Shown here in pieces: positions 26,771 to 35,626 of a stretch of DNA of 43,798 nt. The DNA comes from Cycloclasticus sp. (lineage in GTDB: Bacteria; Pseudomonadota; Gammaproteobacteria; Methylococcales; Cycloclasticaceae). The notes below the pieces were generated by a model, which made no database searches, was not told the DNA's origin, and saw nothing but the letters and a program-made list of their open reading frames with translations. Position 1 is the first letter of the stretch. Every line of letters starts with the position of its first letter. The translations under genes and the position numbers were made by a program. Location of the stretch: positions 1 through 43,798 of the forward strand of contig DUCS01000005.1 in the NCBI GenBank assembly GCA_012959695.1, given 5' to 3'.

Positions 26771-28540
26771 CTAGATAATTAAATCTTCACTTGGGTCCAT
26801 TACACAATCACTACCCGCCATTACTACCGGCGCCAAGCCGTGAACACGTGGTAATAATTTTGTTGCAAAGAATTTTGCCGTCGCTAATTTACCTTGATAA
26901 AAAGCCCCGTCATTTGCAACAGACACTTTAGCCGCACGCAACCAATAATAACCAAGCGTTACTAAACCAAATATTTGCAAATAATCTACCGCCGCTGCAG
27001 CTGAGTCATTTGGGTTATTAGTTTTAGATTCAATTAACCAATCGGTTGTTTTACCAAGTTCTAACAAAGCAGATTTAAGTGGCTCAGCAATAAAGTTTAA
27101 TTCACTGCCTGTGGATTCTATTTCCGCCAATACATCTGCGAAAAAGTCTTTCGGCAATTGCCCTCCGTTCATCGACAGCTTCCTACCAACCAAATCCATC
27201 GCTTGAATGCCGTTCGTGCCTTCGTATATACAAAAGATTTTACTGTCACGTAGGTTTTGCTCCATGCCGTTTTCTTTTATATAACCGTGGCCGCCATACA
27301 CCTGCACGCCTAAACCGGTCACTTCAACGCCGACGTCCGTAATAAAGGCCTTACAAATGGGTGTCATTAAATCCACACGTGCTTTAGATGCCGCTCTAAC
27401 AGCCTCGTCTAAATGATTTTCTGACAAATCAACGTGCTTAGCCGTGTCGTAGGCCATCATTCGACAACCTTCTGTCAATGCCTTCATGGTCAATAACATA
27501 CGGCGCACGTCTGGGTGCACAATAATAGTATCGCTATCGAACGATGACTCAGCTTTGCGTGTTAATGGGCGACCTTGCTTTCGCTCTTTAGAATAAGTAA
27601 TGGCATTTTGCGTGGCTCTCTCAGCAACGCCTAATCCCTGCAAGCCAACCATTAAACGAGCTGAGTTCATCATCACAAACATGTTCTGAATACCTTTGTT
27701 CAACTCGCCCACAAGGTAGCCCTTGGCATCATTGAAATTCAACACACAAGTACACGAACCGTGAATACCCATTTTTTCTTCAATGCTTGGACACACGATG
27801 GCATTACGATTACCTAAAGAGCCGTCGTCATTAACCATGTGTTTCGGCGCAATAAACATACTGATACCACGAATACCTTCAGGTGCCCCCGGCGTTCTTG
27901 CCAACACTAAGTGAAGAATATTATCGGTTAGGTCATGTTCACCCGCTGTAATGAAGATTTTACTGCCTTCAATCAAATAGCTACCGTCATCTTGCGGTGT
28001 TGCCTTTGTTCTAACTTGTCCCAAATCACTACCGGCACCGGGTTCGGTTAAACACATCGTGCCGCTCCAATCCCCCATGCTCAAATGACTCATGTAGGTA
28101 TCTTTCTGTTCTTGTGAACCATGTGCTTTTAGCGCTTCATACGCACCATTGCTCAACCCAGGGTATAAAGAGAATGCCGCATTAGCACCTGACAACATAT
28201 CCGTAACCGCAGTAGCCAACGCATAAGGCAGGCCTTGACCATCAAACTCAATATCTTTATCCAAGCCAATCCAGCCACTTTCTGCATAGGCAGCATACGC
28301 TTCTTTAAAGCCTTCCGGCGTTGTCACTTCTCCATCATTTAACGTCGCACCTTGTGCATCGCCGGATTCATTTAAGACGCCAATCGTGCCATCAATTTGC
28401 TTTGCCGCTTCCTCAAGCACGCCCGATACAATATCTGACGTTGCATCTTCAAATTTCTCGATTTGAGTTAATGAATCCACGTTAATGATTTCATTTAAAA
28501 CAAACTCCATATCCCGAACGGGCGATTTATACGTTGCCAT
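26771..28540 (-). CDS. Acyl-CoA dehydrogenase, DmdC-like long form
   Basis: A flavoenzyme that makes a double bond between C2 and C3 of acyl-CoA. At 589 aa it is the long form with an extra N-terminal block and a C-terminal extension, as in 3-methylmercaptopropionyl-CoA dehydrogenase (DmdC) and related proteins. Motifs are MCLTEPGAGSDLG, the FAD-contacting VYGGHGYIKENGMEQNLRDS and the catalytic glutamate in IYEGTNGIQAMDL. The ATG at 28540 follows AAAGGA and is preferred to a TTG at 28561. The gene has its own promoter overlapped by a 16-bp inverted repeat. It probably oxidises short acyl-CoA esters. Confidence 0.9.
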   Translation of the reverse strand: MATYKSPVRDMEFVLNEIINVDSLTQIEKFEDATSDIVSGVLEEAAKQIDGTIGVLNESGDAQGATLNDGEVTTPEGFKEAYAAYAESGWIGLDKDIEFDGQGLPYALATAVTDMLSGANAAFSLYPGLSNGAYEALKAHGSQEQKDTYMSHLSMGDWSGTMCLTEPGAGSDLGQVRTKATPQDDGSYLIEGSKIFITAGEHDLTDNILHLVLARTPGAPEGIRGISMFIAPKHMVNDDGSLGNRNAIVCPSIEEKMGIHGSCTCVLNFNDAKGYLVGELNKGIQNMFVMMNSARLMVGLQGLGVAERATQNAITYSKERKQGRPLTRKAESSFDSDTIIVHPDVRRMLLTMKALTEGCRMMAYDTAKHVDLSENHLDEAVRAASKARVDLMTPICKAFITDVGVEVTGLGVQVYGGHGYIKENGMEQNLRDSKIFCIYEGTNGIQAMDLVGRKLSMNGGQLPKDFFADVLAEIESTGSELNFIAEPLKSALLELGKTTDWLIESKTNNPNDSAAAAVDYLQIFGLVTLGYYWLRAAKVSVANDGAFYQGKLATAKFFATKLLPRVHGLAPVVMAGSDCVMDPSEDLII

Positions 28541-28576
28541 GTTTTTTCCTTTATTGTTCAATTCTTAATGACCCAA

Positions 28577-28619
28577 ACTATAGCAGATTATTTTCTAATC
28601 ATCATTAGAAAATAATCTG
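28577..28619 (-). promoter_or_regulatory. Promoter and perfect 16-bp inverted repeat upstream of the acyl-CoA dehydrogenase gene
   Basis: The minus strand has a -10 TATAGT (28582-28577) about 36 nt before the ATG. A perfect inverted repeat with 16-bp arms (28584-28599 and 28604-28619) and a 4-nt spacer lies just upstream of it, covering the spacer and -35 positions. The arms are AT-rich with no following T run, so an operator is more likely than a terminator. The repressor gene is not in the window. Confidence 0.6.
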
Positions 28620-28626
28620 TGGGCAT

Positions 28627-28653
28627 AAAAAAGCCGGCAAACGCCGGCTTTTT
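28627..28653 (-). terminator. Terminator of xoxF
   Basis: A GC-rich stem (AAAAGCCGGC with GCCGGCTTTT) and a 4-nt loop with A and T runs on both sides, 17 nt after the xoxF stop. It works best for the minus-strand xoxF transcript. Confidence 0.85.
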
Positions 28654-28669
28654 TAAACTACTTTTTAGC

Positions 28670-30469
28670 TTAGCTCTTATGAAGTTTAAACACCCATAAT
28701 GAACCACCTTGGTTAAGCGCTTTAATACGCTTGGCAACTTGGCCGCCCCATAAAGGAACCGCGCCACCCCAACCAGAAGCAACAGCAACATATTGCTCGC
28801 CATCCATTTCCCAAGTAACAGGAATACCAATAACACCTGAACCTGTTTGGAACCTCCAAAGTAACTCGCCTGTTTCAGCGTCTAATGCGTTGAAGTAACC
28901 TTCAGGCGTTCCGAAAAATACCAAGTTACCAGCCGTTGTCATCACACCGCCCCATAGTGGAGCATTGTTTTTGTATTCCCAAATTTGTTTACCTGTTTTA
29001 GGATCAATGGCACGAAGCGCACCAATATAGTCTTCATACAAAGGTTCGATAGTGAAACCAGCACCTAAGTAAGCTGCGCCTTTTTTATAGGTAATCGCTT
29101 CATTCCAAAGCTCCATTCCCCATTCGTTTGCAGGAACGTAGAATAAATCAGTTTTTGGACTGTAAGCCATCGGCATCCAGTTTTTACCACCTAGGAAAGA
29201 AGGAACAGCAAAGGTTGATGTGCCTTTCTTACCATCAGCTGAGTCCGCAGGATTGCCTGGACGAGCTGTTGCAGTTTCAATTGGACGACCTGTTTTCATA
29301 TCAACACCCGTTGTCCACTCTTGGCGAGTAACAAATGGGTTGGCTGAAATCAATTTACCGTTTGTACGGTCCATCACATAGAAGAAACCGTTTCTATCCG
29401 CTTTCGCGCCAGCTTTAATGGTTTTTCCATCTTTTTTAAGGTCAAAAGAGATAAATTCGTTCACGCCATCAAAATCCCAACCTTCGTTAGGTGTTGATTG
29501 GTAATGCCAAACCATTTTGCCTGTATCAGGATCAATCGCTACTGTTGATGCAGCATATAGGTTGTCGCCAGGACGTAAATGAGAGTTCCAAGGAGCAGGG
29601 TTACCTGTGCCGAAGAACAACAAATCAACTTCATGATCGTACGTGCCACCTAACCAAGTAGCTGCGCCACCTGTTTTCCACATATCACCCGGCCATGTTG
29701 CGCCACGTGTACCTGTGATGCCATTTTCGATTTTTTCGCCGTCTTTAAATTTGCCATTTTTCTTTTTAACAGCAGGGCCGTATTTATAACCCATGTGGCC
29801 TTCGATAACAGGACGGACCCATGCTAGCGCACCGGTTAATGCGTCACGTGCTTCTACACGACCAACAACACCGAACTCACCACCAGAAACACCCGTGATC
29901 ACTTTACCTTTAACAATGATTGGCGCAGCCGTTAATGAATAGCCCGCTTTATAATCATCGACTTTAGCTTTCCAAACAACTTTACCCGTGTCTTGATGTA
30001 AAGCAACGATTTTTGCATCCAGTGTACCGAAGATAACCAGGTCGCCATAAAGCGCAGCACCACGGTTAATAACATCACAACAAGGAAGAATTCCATCAGG
30101 AAGACGGTGATTGTATTCCCAAAGCTCTGCACCCGTTCTTGCGTCAATCGCAAATAAACGCGAATAAGAAGCTGTTACAAAAATTTTGCCGTTATAAATA
30201 ACTGGCTGCGCTTCTTGTCCACGCTGTTTTTCACCACCAAAAGAAAAAGACCAAGCCGGTACTAAATCTTTAACAGAGTCTGCATTAATGGCATCAAGCG
30301 GGCTATAACGCTGCCCCTGTAAACCCATGCCATAGGACACAACGTTTTCTGTGTTCGTAGCATCATTTAAAATATCATCATCTGTTACACCAGCACTGGC
30401 TGCGCCTGCTGACAATACTGCACTTGCAAGACAGACCTTAATGACTGACTTTAATTTACGTAGTTCCAT
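28670..30469 (-). CDS. xoxF: PQQ-dependent alcohol dehydrogenase, lanthanide XoxF type
   Basis: A periplasmic quinoprotein of 599 aa with a Sec signal (about 1-26, ending GAASA). It has the eight-bladed propeller repeats (for example [14 protein letters not shown] and [13 protein letters not shown]) and the vicinal cysteine pair at residues 130-131 (ILPCCD). The metal ligands expected for XoxF are all present: E198 (GGEFG), N290 (FFGTGN), catalytic D332 and the extra D334 in WDFDG. The second aspartate is Ala in calcium MxaF and Ser in calcium ethanol dehydrogenases, so this enzyme should need a lanthanide. GAGGAG precedes the ATG. The substrate may be methanol or a longer alcohol. It is a single gene: no xoxG or xoxJ adjoins it, and the accessory genes are 9 kb away. 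Confidence 0.92.
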   Translation of the reverse strand: MELRKLKSVIKVCLASAVLSAGAASAGVTDDDILNDATNTENVVSYGMGLQGQRYSPLDAINADSVKDLVPAWSFSFGGEKQRGQEAQPVIYNGKIFVTASYSRLFAIDARTGAELWEYNHRLPDGILPCCDVINRGAALYGDLVIFGTLDAKIVALHQDTGKVVWKAKVDDYKAGYSLTAAPIIVKGKVITGVSGGEFGVVGRVEARDALTGALAWVRPVIEGHMGYKYGPAVKKKNGKFKDGEKIENGITGTRGATWPGDMWKTGGAATWLGGTYDHEVDLLFFGTGNPAPWNSHLRPGDNLYAASTVAIDPDTGKMVWHYQSTPNEGWDFDGVNEFISFDLKKDGKTIKAGAKADRNGFFYVMDRTNGKLISANPFVTRQEWTTGVDMKTGRPIETATARPGNPADSADGKKGTSTFAVPSFLGGKNWMPMAYSPKTDLFYVPANEWGMELWNEAITYKKGAAYLGAGFTIEPLYEDYIGALRAIDPKTGKQIWEYKNNAPLWGGVMTTAGNLVFFGTPEGYFNALDAETGELLWRFQTGSGVIGIPVTWEMDGEQYVAVASGWGGAVPLWGGQVAKRIKALNQGGSLWVFKLHKS

Positions 30470-30513
30470 TTAAAACTCCTCGTTTATTCTTTAAAATTTT
30501 TTTAATCCAGCTA

Positions 30514-30575
30514 TTTTCCAAATCTTAATTTGAAAAACTGACTTTTGAGTTTACCATAACGACTCCTTTTCACAA
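30514..30575 (-). promoter_or_regulatory. Candidate xoxF promoter and inverted repeat
   Basis: On the minus strand, TTGTGA (30575-30570), a 16-bp spacer and TAAACT (30553-30548) form a moderate promoter. An imperfect inverted repeat (TTTTCCAAAT and ATTTGAAAA, one bulged base, 30514-30536) lies just downstream in the leader. Both are weak signals in an AT-rich 117-bp gap shared with the divergent MBL gene. Confidence 0.3.
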
Positions 30576-30586
30576 TAGCTAAAAAC

Positions 30587-31522
30587 ATGAATAATCTTAT
30601 ATACGAAGACATTGGCCACGGCGTTAGCTGTATCGATTCACAATACATTCGTCCTGGCTTGGCCAGTTGCTATCTAATAGAACAAAACGGTCACGCAGCT
30701 TTTATAGATGTTGGTACTAATTACACTGTGCCTTTATTAATTGAACTGCTAGCAAAAAAGAACATACCGCTTGAAAACGTAGATTACGTCATCCCCACTC
30801 ACGTTCATTTGGACCACGCCGGCGGCGCGGGCAGCATGATGCAGCACGCACCCAATGCACAATTGATTATTCACCCCCGCGGTGCACGCCATATGATTGA
30901 CCCAAGTCGTCTGCAAGCAGGCGCCTCTGCCGTGTATGGCGAAGGCGAATTCAAAAAGCACTATGGTGACTTGATTGCTATTGATGAACAACGCGTCACC
31001 GTGGCTGACGACGGCTTCAATATTAATTTCCAAGGCCGAACGCTTGAATTTATTGACACCCCTGGGCATGCAAAACATCATTTTTGCATTGTCGACAATA
31101 CCAGCAATGGCGTGTTTACCGGCGATACCTTTGGCGTCGCTTACCCCGAACTCACCGTTAACGGGCAACCATTCATCTTCCCGCCATCCTCACCCGTGGA
31201 TTTCAACCCCGAAGACTGGTTAAAATCAATTGATAAATTAATGGCTGCAGGGTGCAATCGAGCCTATCTCACTCACTTTAACAAAGTCGATGAGTTACAA
31301 CCTTTGGCCTCAGCGCTACGTGATAGGGTAACGCTATTCGCACAATTCGCCATGCAATCACCAAACAGCGATGCGCTTAAAACTCAAGTTCAAGCCTACT
31401 TTATTGAAGAAATTTTAAAAACGGGTTGCCAGCTGACGACTAACGAAATCATTAACGTTTTATCATTAGACATTGACTTGATAACACAAGGCCTAACGGT
31501 CTGGGTTGAAAAAAACGCTTAA
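30587..31522 (+). CDS. MBL-fold metallohydrolase
   Basis: A 311-aa metallo-beta-lactamase-fold hydrolase with a full metal-binding set: THVHLDHAGG, the DTPGHAKHH histidine, VFTGDTFG and a late LTHFNK histidine. The C-terminal 80 residues form an extra helical region. There is no signal peptide, so it is cytoplasmic. It is divergent from xoxF and lies directly before prpE; the prp promoter overlaps its 3' end. A glyoxalase II-like thioesterase or aldehyde-detoxifying role would fit the context but is not shown. Confidence 0.85.
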   Translation: MNNLIYEDIGHGVSCIDSQYIRPGLASCYLIEQNGHAAFIDVGTNYTVPLLIELLAKKNIPLENVDYVIPTHVHLDHAGGAGSMMQHAPNAQLIIHPRGARHMIDPSRLQAGASAVYGEGEFKKHYGDLIAIDEQRVTVADDGFNINFQGRTLEFIDTPGHAKHHFCIVDNTSNGVFTGDTFGVAYPELTVNGQPFIFPPSSPVDFNPEDWLKSIDKLMAAGCNRAYLTHFNKVDELQPLASALRDRVTLFAQFAMQSPNSDALKTQVQAYFIEEILKTGCQLTTNEIINVLSLDIDLITQGLTVWVEKNA

Positions 31523-31534
31523 AAAACGTATAAT
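31506..31534 (+). promoter_or_regulatory. Sigma-70 promoter of the prp operon
   Basis: TTGAAA (31506-31511), a 17-bp spacer and a perfect TATAAT (31529-31534). The -35 lies inside the last codons of the MBL gene. Transcription would start near 31541, about 50 nt before prpE. It is among the best promoters in the window. Confidence 0.65.
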
Positions 31535-31591
31535 CCGCGGCCGGCTTATAACCTAAGCGCATAAGAAACGCACATTAAAAAACGAGGAAAG

Positions 31592-33493
31592 ATGATGGGA
31601 AAGTACATAGAAAGCTACGAACAATCACTTAACAACCCGAACGAATTTTGGGGTAACGCAGCCAAAGCAATCGATTGGGATCAACCGGCGACCAAAGTTC
31701 TTGATGATTCAAACGCTCCAATGTACCGCTGGTTTTCTGGCGCTAAATTAAACACTTGCTATAACGCACTAGACCGCCATGTTAAAAACGGCCGCGCTGA
31801 CCAAGCTGCACTTATTTATGACAGTCCTGTTACAGACACCAAAAGAACCTACTCGTACCAAGAACTTTTAGATGAAGTTGCAAAACTTGCAGGCGTGTTA
31901 ACCGGCTTAGGCGTTACCAAAGGCGATCGCGTACTTATATATATGCCGATGATTCCCCAAGGCGTGATGGCAATGCTAGCTTGCGCTAGAATTGGCGCAG
32001 TTCATTCTGTTGTGTTTGGTGGCTTTGCTGCTGCCGAATTAGCGGTTCGTATTGATGATGCTAAACCAAAAGTAGTTCTTTCAACGTCTTGCGGCATTGA
32101 AGGTTCTCGTATTATTAAGTACAAGCCTTTATTAGATGGCGCAATTGAGCTAGCCGAACACAAACCAACCAACACCGTTATTTTCCAACGCCCTCAAGAA
32201 GTAGCCGCCATGCAAGAAGGCCGCGATGTTGATTGGGCTGACGCAGTTGCGAATGCAACACCGGCTGATTGCGTATCAGTAGAAGCAACCGACCCGCTTT
32301 ACATTCTGTACACATCAGGCACAACAGGTCAGCCTAAAGGCGTTGTTCGTGACAATGGCGGCCACGCTGTTGCTCTTATGTGGACAATGAAAAACCTATA
32401 CAACATTAAACCCGGCGAAGTCTTTTGGGCTGCATCGGATATTGGCTGGGTGGTTGGTCACTCCTACATTTGTTACGGCCCATTATTAAACGGCTCCACT
32501 ACGCTTATCTTTGAAGGCAAGCCAATCGGCACGCCTGACCCAGGTGCTTTCTGGCGCATTATTTCTGAGCACAAAGTCGCATCATTATTCACTGCGCCGA
32601 CAGCCTTAAGAGCGATTAGAAAAGAAGACCCTGATTGCGAATACATCAAAAAATATGACATGTCTTGCATGCGCGCTTTATTCCTTGCTGGCGAACGTTG
32701 CGACCCAGACACACTGCATTGGGCACAAGATAAAATTCAAGTTCCCGTGGTAGACCACTGGTGGCAAACAGAAACCGGTTGGGCGATTGCGGCTAACTGC
32801 TTAGGCCTTGAAGAATTTCCAGTTAAATCAGGCTCACCGACTAAAGCTGTTCCAGGCTATGACATACAATTTTTGAACGAAGCTGGTGAACAAGTTAAAG
32901 ACGGCGAAATGGGCGCCATTGCGATCAAATTACCGTTACCTCCCGGTACTTTCCCAACGCTTTGGCAAAACGAAGAACGCTTCTTTAGCTCGTACCTAGA
33001 AACATTCGAAGGCTTTTACGAAACTGGCGATGCAGGCTACCAAGATGAAGACGGCTACGTTTACATCATGGGCCGTACTGATGATGTGATTAACGTTGCT
33101 GGTCATAGGCTGTCTACTGGCGCGATGGAAGAAGTGATTGCAGAGCACCCAGACGTAGCGGAATGCGCAGTGATTGGTGTTGCCGACAAACTAAAAGGCC
33201 AATCCCCAATGGGCTTTGCTGTATTACAGTCTGGCGCTAACCGTGACGATGCTGAAGTGGTTAAAGAACTGGTTGCATTAATGCGCGAAAAAATTGGCCC
33301 TGTTGCTGCGTTTAAAATGGCGACCATTGTTAAACGCTTACCAAAAACGCGATCTGGCAAAATCCTACGCGGCACAATGCGTAGCATGGCAGATGGCGTT
33401 GAGCACAAAGTTCCAGCCACCATCGACGATCCAGAAACATTAGGCGAAATTGCCGAAAACCTTAAAGCGCTTGGTTATCCAAAAAGCGTTTAA
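31592..33493 (+). CDS. prpE: Propionate-CoA ligase
   Basis: PrpE makes propionyl-CoA from propionate through an acyl-adenylate. The 633-aa enzyme has the acetyl/propionyl-CoA synthetase motifs: ILYTSGTTGQPKGVVRDNGG, the DHWWQTETGW loop, YETGDAGYQDEDGYVYIMGR, VINVAGHRLSTG and the C-terminal catalytic lysine in PKTRSGKILRG. GAGG lies before ATGATG; either Met may be used. It is the first gene of prpE-prpB-prpC-acnD-prpF. Acetyl-CoA synthetase is the alternative, but the length and operon favour PrpE. Confidence 0.93.
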   Translation: MMGKYIESYEQSLNNPNEFWGNAAKAIDWDQPATKVLDDSNAPMYRWFSGAKLNTCYNALDRHVKNGRADQAALIYDSPVTDTKRTYSYQELLDEVAKLAGVLTGLGVTKGDRVLIYMPMIPQGVMAMLACARIGAVHSVVFGGFAAAELAVRIDDAKPKVVLSTSCGIEGSRIIKYKPLLDGAIELAEHKPTNTVIFQRPQEVAAMQEGRDVDWADAVANATPADCVSVEATDPLYILYTSGTTGQPKGVVRDNGGHAVALMWTMKNLYNIKPGEVFWAASDIGWVVGHSYICYGPLLNGSTTLIFEGKPIGTPDPGAFWRIISEHKVASLFTAPTALRAIRKEDPDCEYIKKYDMSCMRALFLAGERCDPDTLHWAQDKIQVPVVDHWWQTETGWAIAANCLGLEEFPVKSGSPTKAVPGYDIQFLNEAGEQVKDGEMGAIAIKLPLPPGTFPTLWQNEERFFSSYLETFEGFYETGDAGYQDEDGYVYIMGRTDDVINVAGHRLSTGAMEEVIAEHPDVAECAVIGVADKLKGQSPMGFAVLQSGANRDDAEVVKELVALMREKIGPVAAFKMATIVKRLPKTRSGKILRGTMRSMADGVEHKVPATIDDPETLGEIAENLKALGYPKSV

Positions 33494-33521
33494 CAAATCT
33501 AACGTCGGAGTTTTATTTTAG

Positions 33522-34406
33522 ATGAGCAATATTAAATCAGCAGGCCTACGCTTCCGTGAAGCAATGGCAGAAGAAAAACCATTACAAATTATGGGCACAA
33601 TCAATGCCTACGCAGCACTCTTAGCAGAAAGAACTGGCTACAAAGCCATTTACTTATCTGGCGGCGGCGTTGCGAACACATCATTCGGCCTTCCCGATTT
33701 AGGCGTAACAACATTAAACGACGTACTCACAGACGCTAGCCGCATTACTGCTGCTACCGACGTACCTTTATTAGTTGATATTGATACTGGCTGGGGCAGC
33801 GCTTTTAGCATCGCTCGCACGATTAAAGAATTTGAACGTGCTGGCGTTGCTGCGGTTCATATTGAAGACCAAGTCGCGGCGAAACGTTGCGGACACCGTC
33901 CAAACAAAGAGCTTGTAACAAAAGAAGAAATGGTTGACCGCGTTAAAGCAGCAGCCGATGCTAAAACAGATTCAGACTTCGTTTTAATGGCACGAACCGA
34001 TGCGTATAACAGCGAAGGTCAACAAGCGGCTATTGATCGTGCTTGCGCTTACGTTGAAGCCGGCGCAGACATGATTTTTGCTGAAGCTGTGTACGAATTG
34101 GACGATTACCGCGCATTTACTGCCGCAGTTGACGTGCCTGTATTAGCAAATATCACAGAGTTTGGTCAAACTCCTTACTTCACAACAACAGAACTTGGTG
34201 AAGCCGGCGCGAGCATGGTGCTTTATCCATTGTCTGCTTTCCGCGCCATGAGCAACGCTGCGTTGAATGTTTACGAAACCATTCGTAAAGAAGGTACTCA
34301 AGTAAACGTTGTAGACACCATGCAAACTCGTATGGAGCTTTACGATGTGTTGGGCTACCACGAATACGAACAAAAATTAGACGCGCTATTTTCAAAGGAG
34401 AAATAA
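33522..34406 (+). CDS. prpB: 2-methylisocitrate lyase
   Basis: Splits 2-methylisocitrate to succinate and pyruvate, the last step of the methylcitrate cycle. The 294-aa protein has the isocitrate-lyase-family catalytic motif KRCGH near residue 124, plus [18 protein letters not shown], the DIDTGWG magnesium site and LMARTDAYN. The short length is that of PrpB rather than AceA. CGGAG precedes the ATG, and an AAAGGAGA for prpC lies within its 3' end. Confidence 0.95.
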   Translation: MSNIKSAGLRFREAMAEEKPLQIMGTINAYAALLAERTGYKAIYLSGGGVANTSFGLPDLGVTTLNDVLTDASRITAATDVPLLVDIDTGWGSAFSIARTIKEFERAGVAAVHIEDQVAAKRCGHRPNKELVTKEEMVDRVKAAADAKTDSDFVLMARTDAYNSEGQQAAIDRACAYVEAGADMIFAEAVYELDDYRAFTAAVDVPVLANITEFGQTPYFTTTELGEAGASMVLYPLSAFRAMSNAALNVYETIRKEGTQVNVVDTMQTRMELYDVLGYHEYEQKLDALFSKEK

Positions 34407-34409
34407 AAA

Positions 34410-35543
34410 ATGACTGAAGAAAAAACACACGGCAGCCTGAAAGGCCTTAGAGGTCAATCTGCTGGGTCTACTGCACTATGTACTGTCGGCAAAACCGGCA
34501 CTGGCCTCACCTACAGAGGCTACGACATGAGCGAATTGGCTGACACTTCATCGTTTGAAGAAGTCGCTTACTTGTTAGCTAAAGGCGAACTCCCTACTCA
34601 ACAACAATTAGACGACTACATTGGCAGACTAAAAAGCAACCGCGGTTTGCCGGAAGCACTTAAAATTGTATTAGAAAAAATCCCTGCCGATGCGCACCCA
34701 ATGGACGTACTACGCACGGGCTGTTCAATGCTGGGCAACTTAGAAATAGAAAACGATTTTTCTGAGCAGCAAGAAAAAGTTGAACGTATGCTCGCTATAT
34801 TCCCATCCATTATCTGCTATTGGTACAAATTCAGTCACGGCGGTGTACGCATCAATACTGAAACAGATGATGATTCAATTGGCGGTCATTTCTTACATTT
34901 GTTGCGCGGCGAAAAGCCTAGCGACCTTCATGCGCAAATTATGACAGTGTCACTTATTCTATATGCAGAACATGAGTTTAATGCCTCTACATTTGCTGCT
35001 CGTGTCTGTGCTTCAACTTTATCTGATATTCATTCTTGCGTAACCGGCGCCATTGGCACATTACGTGGCCCACTACACGGTGGCGCTAACGAAGCGGCGA
35101 TGGACATGATTCAAGACTGGACATCACCTGAAGAAGCTGAAGAAAAAATGATGGGCATGCTGGAACGCAAAGAAAAAATCATGGGCTTTGGCCACGCTAT
35201 CTACAAAACATCAGACCCACGTAACGCCATCATCAAAAAATGGTCTGAAAAACTGGCCAATGAAGCTGGTGACACTACGTTGTATCCTGTGTCTGTGCGA
35301 TGCGAAGAGGTCATGTGGCGCGAAAAGAAATTATTCTGCAATGCTGATTTCTTCCACGCCTCTGCTTATCACTTCATGGGCATCCCTACTAAGTTGTTCA
35401 CGCCTATCTTCGTGATGTCACGCGTATCAGGTTGGACGGCTCATGTGATGGAGCAACGTTCAGACAACCGCATTATTCGACCTAATGCGGATTATATTGG
35501 TGAAGCCCCTCGTTCTGTTAAACCGTTTGCAGATAGAGGCTAA
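34410..35543 (+). CDS. prpC: 2-methylcitrate synthase
   Basis: Condenses propionyl-CoA with oxaloacetate. The 377-aa protein has the citrate-synthase-fold catalytic segments: the SHGGVRINTETDDDS region, GPLHGGANEAAMDM and GFGHAIYKTSDPRN. The size is that of the short, prokaryotic type II-like PrpC rather than GltA. It starts 3 nt after prpB. A hairpin terminator follows it inside the operon. Confidence 0.94.
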   Translation: MTEEKTHGSLKGLRGQSAGSTALCTVGKTGTGLTYRGYDMSELADTSSFEEVAYLLAKGELPTQQQLDDYIGRLKSNRGLPEALKIVLEKIPADAHPMDVLRTGCSMLGNLEIENDFSEQQEKVERMLAIFPSIICYWYKFSHGGVRINTETDDDSIGGHFLHLLRGEKPSDLHAQIMTVSLILYAEHEFNASTFAARVCASTLSDIHSCVTGAIGTLRGPLHGGANEAAMDMIQDWTSPEEAEEKMMGMLERKEKIMGFGHAIYKTSDPRNAIIKKWSEKLANEAGDTTLYPVSVRCEEVMWREKKLFCNADFFHASAYHFMGIPTKLFTPIFVMSRVSGWTAHVMEQRSDNRIIRPNADYIGEAPRSVKPFADRG

Positions 35544-35566
35544 ACACCTTTTCATAAGAAAGCACA

Positions 35567-35597
35567 GCCAGTCTTGAACTTTAAGGCTGGCTTTTTT
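35567..35597 (+). terminator. Intra-operon terminator between prpC and acnD
   Basis: A 9-bp stem (GCCAGTCTT with AAGGCTGGC, one G-U pair), a 7-nt loop and six T residues. It lies 24 nt after prpC and 30 nt before acnD, so acnD-prpF must rely on read-through or on a separate promoter. I see no strong promoter in the 30 nt after it. Confidence 0.72.
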
Positions 35598-35626
35598 ATC
35601 TATACCTATATTAAGTGAGTAAATAC

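Noticed and set aside
25024-28540. A DMSP demethylation cluster
   Set aside because: The ligase and dehydrogenase resemble DmdB and DmdC, but dmdA and dmdD are absent and both families include general acyl-CoA enzymes. I kept the neutral name.
28584-28619. The long inverted repeat read as a second xoxF terminator
   Set aside because: It has AT-rich arms and no T run after it on either strand, and the GC-rich xoxF terminator at 28627-28653 already does that job. An operator is more likely.
30587-31522. The MBL gene as part of the quinoprotein relay set
   Set aside because: It lacks a signal peptide and is not in the accessory operon. The exported MBL protein at 40059-41000 fits that role instead.
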